From Limanda limanda (Eukaryota > Chordata > Actinopteri > Pleuronectiformes > Pleuronectidae), in the NCBI RefSeq assembly GCF_963576545.1, contig NC_083648.1:20943654-21007653 (forward strand): 64,000 nt of DNA, in the 5' to 3' direction. The notes beneath the pieces are model-generated. The model was not told where the DNA came from. It saw only the letters and a program-made list of their open reading frames with translations, and searched no databases. Within the stretch, counting starts at the first letter, position 1; every line of letters starts with the position of its first letter. A program made the translations under genes and the position numbers. This document shows, one piece after another, positions 59,093-64,000 of the stretch.

Positions 59093-61604
59093 CGTTTGAC
59101 ATGTGCAGGGGGCATCTACTCAGAAACACATGGTTCAGTGCATCAAAACTTGCTCACATACACACACTTCCGGCCGTTATTAGATCAGCCCATCTGAAGA
59201 TTAGAGCCAAGTCAGGAAACAAATCTTCAAAGACGGAGACAGGGGGCCCTGGTGTTGGTGGGGTACGGTGGGGAGGGGAGGGGGGTGTTGGCAGAGGAGG
59301 GGAGGGCATCCCACTATAGGAAAGGGAATAGACAGGGTGGGGAGGGGGTGTGATGTGGTGTGATGCCCTAGTTAGCGATTAGGCTCTTCCGCCACTTATT
59401 TATCCTGATCGGCCGATCGGTTTTCTCCTTTGTTGACTTCCTTCGCCTTCTACCTAACGATGGGGCCTATTACTGGCTGAGATTTGCCGCTGTGTGACAG
59501 TCCCGAGCACACTTGGGCACTCGCTTATTTCCACTTAGTTCCTGCAGAGGTCCCGCTCGTGAGAACTCCAGCGGGACTGAGGTTTGAGGTCATGTTTAAG
59601 GCCATTCTTTTTTAAAGATGTGGCTGCAGTCGTGTGCGTAAACGTGTCGCTTTGGGGGGTGGTTACAGCACGGATGATATTTAGGGAGTTACTGTAAGTA
59701 ATACATATATATAATGATGATTTATGCTCAGCAGTCCCTTTCTAAAGTGGCTTTGTTCCACAGAAAATGATCCATGCATAAAACTCAATACTGACTTAAT
59801 ATTATACCTAAAATTCTCTTCTTCTTTCTTATTGCTGCTGCTTCTATCTACTCTGTACAGTGTTTTGTTTTCTTCTCAGAGATCTGCTTTATCTGTACCT
59901 ATGGGTTTAATGAATTAACACAGTTAAGCCTCCAGGGACAAACTTAATACAAATACTATAAATAAAATTCATAGATATGAAATTCAATTTGATAACAGAC
60001 CATTTTCGGTCTGAACGCATATCCCTTAGTGTCTGACTTGTTTGTGGTCACCATTGTATTGAATCTTCAATATCTTTCTTTGAGATTAATTTCTTTAAAT
60101 TCGACATCTAATTCCCCTTTACTGAGTTGTCTTTGTTGTTACTTTAATTTTCCTACGGTTGTTATTTTTCCATGTCTACCTTTTTGTTTTCAAGCTTCTA
60201 TATTTCTTTTCTGCCTGGTTGTTTTTTAACCTAATCCTCATGAATTATCCTTTTCAATCTTCTCTCTGGGACTCTGGTGTCTTTCTTAGGTTATTGAATT
60301 TGTATCAGTCTTTGTGTTGTTATATTGTTTTTGCTCTTCAGTGCTCTGTCTAGTGTAAACTACATCACTGACTTGTGGTTAAGTGATTTGTCCCGACACA
60401 AAGGTGACTCACTGCTGGTAAATGGATTTGTACAGATGTATAATATGTTCAGTGGATTGGGAGAGGGAGCTTTCCAATCCGTCTCTACAAACAGAGGTTA
60501 AAGGACCAGCTGGGATGCTCTCAAGGAGATAAGTTACTGGTTGCATTGTGGGAAATGTAGGAGGTTTTTGGAGGTCATCTGAACTTTAGACTTTTCAGTT
60601 TGGTAAAAGTAACTTGTGTGAAGGGGCCTCAGACCATGGCCAGGACTAACAGACCATAAGGATGGTCTCAGTTTCAGTCAGGATCAAACTGAAATAGTTT
60701 CATAGTTTCATTAAGTGTTTTCACACTGCAGATAGTTCAGACTTTCGAACCGTTTGCAGAAAAAAAGTGGATAGTTGAATTGCTTGTAGACTCTGATAAT
60801 GGTTAATGACAAGGTTGTTCATTTTGCTGGTAGTAAAACCTCGATCAACAAAGTGATGCACTTCATTAATTTAATTTTTTAATGCACTTAAAAATGTAGC
60901 AAATTCAATAGAACACATGTCCGTCTGCAAACCAATCAATGGTTAGTATAGTTAGATGCAGCACCCAGATGATAATGACAGGAAAAAATATCATAGAAAA
61001 GTTTCAGCGCACTCCCTATAATAAATGTGAAACCAAAACTAACCAGATTAAATTTAAACAATGTGACAAAGACCTGAACCAGGGTTTGGATCATTGCACC
61101 TACACGTATGAAATTGCCCTAAAAGTCGTGTTCTTTAGTTGGATGCACAACCCAAAGAGTGGTCACACACCTGAATGGTGGTGAGATGATCAACAATTTA
61201 GTTCTCGATTTTTCTCGAATATTTGCTTTAGTTTTGTGAGTTACTCGATTCATGTTCCCTGGGCTCTGTGGAAAAACATGGATTATCCTGGTGAAGTTAA
61301 GTAAATTGAATTGAATTTGGACTGTTCCGCTGTAGCGCAGCAGCAACCCCAATAACTAAAAACATGCCTCAACCTGTCTGTAAAAAATAATAATAAAATA
61401 CCTTTATTTATTTTTTATCTGTCAGCCTAAAACCTGCTTTTATTGAATCTTAATTAATCCAAACTCCAAATCAACACTTGAACATACAAAAGTGTGATTA
61501 AAAACTACCTAAGATGAGAGAAGCCATTTTTGAGAAATGTATTTTACTTGTATTTTGACTTTTTAGTTTGGTTTGGAGGAAAAGGTTAGGTTTAGGGCCT
61601 TTAT

Positions 61605-61685
61605 TGCAGCCAGCCACTCGATGGCTAAGAAGGGGATTTGGCTTCATTTTCCAGAAGCGAGCATTTTCATATACAGTCTGTGATA
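61605..61685. repeat. Dispersed 'GGCTTCATTTT' repeat, copy 4
   Basis: GCAGCCAGCCACTCGATGGC, GGATTTGGCTTCATTTTCCA and TTTTCATATACAGTCTGTGA match the family core described at 34926-35010, again in decayed form. Confidence 0.5.
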
Positions 61686-62134
61686 CAGCCACTTTATTGA
61701 AAATTTGTTTTAATGGTTGGACACAGATTCCATTGACACCAAGGTCAAATTCAACCCTTTGCAATTCTTACAGTATTCATCTTTATCAGTTTGTAACCAT
61801 TGAATCAATGTATATATTGTAATTCACTTGCTCGCTGTGTTATCATTCCCTCATCTCACTTAATCTGATTGAACTAACGATTGGCTCAGATACGTATTTT
61901 GACGCCAAAGAGCCGACTGAACCTCTTCAGTGTGTTGGTGCAGAGAGCACTGCAGCTGCCAAGCAACGCGTCTTTTTCAGAGCAGACAGACGGGAAGATT
62001 TCCAAAGGCTCTTTTATTAGCGTCTATGACTTCATCATCATCATCATCATCACTGCTCAATGAATCCAGATAGAAGTGATTTGAGGACGAAGAATGGTGT
62101 TGACTCCCAGGCCAAGGACCCAGTCTATATCCAA

Positions 62135-62430
62135 GCCTGGGATTGTTTTGCTCCGCTAAGGATGTTTGTTTGTCTGTAAGCAAGATTTGTACACAAGTGT
62201 TGAATAGATTTCCATGTTCCTTTGTGGAAGGAAAAAAAAATCTATGAGTGTTAGAAATCAGGTGCGGTTTGGCCTTTGTGAAGATGTGCACTCAGCTGTG
62301 TGGCATTCTCGATTGTTGGTAGGTTTGTATGTTTGCTAGATCACTCAAAAACTTTGGAAGGATTGCCACAGACCTTGGTGGAAGGATGCATTATCACTTT
62401 CTTTACACTGCAAAAGTTTGGAGACTGAGT
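62135..62430 (+). repeat. Decayed relative of the 54.95-kb repeat
   Basis: GTTTGTTTGTCTGTAAGCAA, CACTCAAAAACTTTGGAAGG, CCTTGGTGGAAGGATGC and TTTGGCCTTTGTGAAGATGT parallel the interior and end of the element at 54951-55272. The terminal inverted repeats are no longer clear. Confidence 0.45.
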
Positions 62431-63701
62431 GCCATTCTAGTGGTTTGCGTGTGGACCGATCCTGCAGGACGCAGACTAGATGACCACTGAGGCTAAATCT
62501 GACCCAAAGCTGAATCCAGTTTTGAACAAATTGTCCTTCAAGCTACAAGACAAAAATGTATTGCGGCAAACGAAGTCCGACAGCAAGAGACACTCGCTGG
62601 ATTACATAATCAACCTAAACATTTTAAGTGGTGAAACGGGGCATTGCTTCCGGCTGAGATGACACTTTTGTTGCAGAGAGACTCAGACTGTGCATCGAAC
62701 TGTGAAAGAAAGCACAGTACAAAGCAGCAAAGCAGAGACAACTCCATGCTAGCGGCACAATCCTGTATTCTCTCAGTCTCCCAACAACACTTCAAATTTT
62801 TTTTTGTGTTTGTAATATGCTTGCATAATGGAGAACATTACCGCCGCATCATCCACAGTTTTCTATTCATGGGTTTTCCCTCCGAGATACTCGCCGTGGA
62901 GTCATTTTCTCTGCAAGTATCCAGGATTTACCATTTGATGGCGCGTGGCGAGAGCTCTGCGCTGTAATTAGGACTCTGCTTTCCTTTTGATTATCATAAC
63001 ACATGTTGGTAGCCTATGGCGGAGCGACTATGAAATGTGACGGCTGACCTTCTCTTTTTTTCCCATGAGTGGCAGAGAAAGTGTGAATTAGTGTTTTCAA
63101 AGGCCACTCAAAGTGTCTCCGTCTGTTTTATCTTCTCATCCTATTCATTTCCTTTCTCTCCTTGCTTCTGTCTCTCTCTCTCTCTCTTCTCGTCTCCCTG
63201 CATCACCCAGCCTCTCTGTTTCTCCCACTCGCCTCGCCACTTGGCCTCTCCCACCCCCGCTGTTCATCTCTGTCTCAGCCAACATTCTCACATGTGCTCA
63301 CATTTAATATTTCCCCCTCACCCTTTTTATTTTTTTTATCCTCTCAGCCAATTCAACCACTCCCCTCCACTATTCCCCTACATCTCCACACTCATTTCTT
63401 ACTCCCATCGATAGCTCAACCCTATGACCCCATCCCATTATCAATTTCCCCTTCCTTTCCTTCTCTTTATTAGCGGTCCTTTTGGTCTCAGAGCGCCTGC
63501 TTGACTTCTCTTTGATTAAGGAGCATTGGACTGGTTGGATTTTATGAGAGAATCTGGAACAAGATCGTTTTTTTTTTTCTAGCTTTGCGTGTCTTTCCTC
63601 TCATGAAGCTCCATCTCTCTGCGACTCTGCTTCGGCCACTCTAAAGTCCACTTATAAAGCACGACCTGGGGCATCTGTGCTTTCAAACCCCCTGTCTCTT
63701 C

Positions 63702-63703
<2 letters not shown>

Positions 63704-63735
<32 letters not shown>
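63704..63735. repeat. CA microsatellite
   Basis: Sixteen uninterrupted CA units, followed by GACAGACACGCACAC. Confidence 0.95.
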
Positions 63736-63739
<4 letters not shown>

Positions 63740-64000
63740 GACACGCACACATGCACGTAAGCTGACACATTGAGTGATGGCAGGGGTGTGTTCTTATGAT
63801 GCTGAGTATACTTGCTTCAGTGATGGTGGCTGACTGTGTGCGTGTACGAGTGAAGTCCAAAGCCAGCTTAAAAAACTATTGTGCATCATTATATGTGAAT
63901 GAGAGTCACTGTGTGTGTGTGTGTGTGCTGTACCAGGATGCCCGACATGTACAAATGTTGTATTGGAATGTTTCAGATTTTGCTGTGTGTGTGTGTGTAT

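Larger units (their letters stand above)
56833..64000 (+). other. Intron 2 of the CARMIL-like gene (continues beyond the window)
   Basis: 7.2 kb without another recognised exon. It contains a TTTA run (about 57243-57266), C/T-rich tracts (57530-57780 and 63160-63470), A/G-rich DNA (57905-57970), CA runs (59051-59090, 63704-63735), GT runs (63911-63927, and the window end), a copy of the TTTGGCTTCA repeat (61605-61685), a TCA run (62032-62051) and a decayed repeat (about 62135-62430). A complex, unique stretch lies at about 59360-59560. Confidence 0.5.

Noticed and set aside
63037..63473. Ser/Leu-rich frames near 63.1-63.5 kb
   Set aside because: Again a pyrimidine tract, with three overlapping frames open and no splice or family support.

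Overview
This is vertebrate nuclear DNA, almost certainly from a spiny-rayed (percomorph-type) teleost fish. The genes are split into short exons with GT-AG introns. Long CA/GT tracts and a TATG array are present. The spacer DNA holds decayed copies of short repeats that I recognise from fish genomes. There is no bacterial, plasmid or phage organisation; most open reading frames over 60 codons here are chance frames in introns, microsatellites and repeats.

Region 1 (1-17,596, + strand): the 3' half of a classical type II cadherin gene. Six coding exons at 915-1036, 4713-4830, 9028-9348, 12243-12450, 14200-14680 and 16610-17596 join in frame with matching intron phases. They encode the end of EC4, EC5, the transmembrane helix and the whole cytoplasmic tail; the 5' half lies left of the window. 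The tail has the p120-catenin-binding core ([15 protein letters not shown]) and the beta-catenin-binding core (PPYDSVQVYG...GSLSSLES) but about 350 residues of Gly/Ser-rich sequence lie between them, spread over two exons. Tail motifs best fit cadherin-24. A long 3' UTR with candidate poly(A) signals at about 18.7, 21.2 and 22.3 kb probably follows.

Region 2 (about 22.3-50.8 kb): a gene desert between the two genes. It contains a broken HIPK-like kinase pseudogene (about 40.8-41.9 kb), a TIR-bounded element carrying telomere-like TTAGGG arrays (23.3-24.0 kb), a second TIR element (28.3-29.3 kb), non-LTR retrotransposon remnants, several dispersed fish repeats, a 230-bp TATG array and a striking three-armed hairpin (45.2 kb).

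Region 3 (about 50.9-64.0 kb, + strand): the 5' end of a second gene. Coding exon 1 (51157-51214, ideal Kozak start) splices in phase to coding exon 2 (56738-56832). The joined N-terminus resembles the first part of the PH domain of the CARMIL family (capping-protein regulators), best CARMIL3. Human CDH24 and CARMIL3 both lie on chromosome 14q11-q12, so each assignment supports the other. Intron 1 contains a hAT element inserted in a tRNA-like fish SINE, with a perfect 8-bp target duplication.

Functionally the two genes meet at the cell cortex: the cadherin links neighbouring cells to actin through catenins, and CARMIL proteins control actin capping protein. They are separate transcription units on the same strand. 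The most unusual features are the expanded cadherin tail, the nested hAT insertion, and the telomere-repeat element flanked by unusually long direct repeats.
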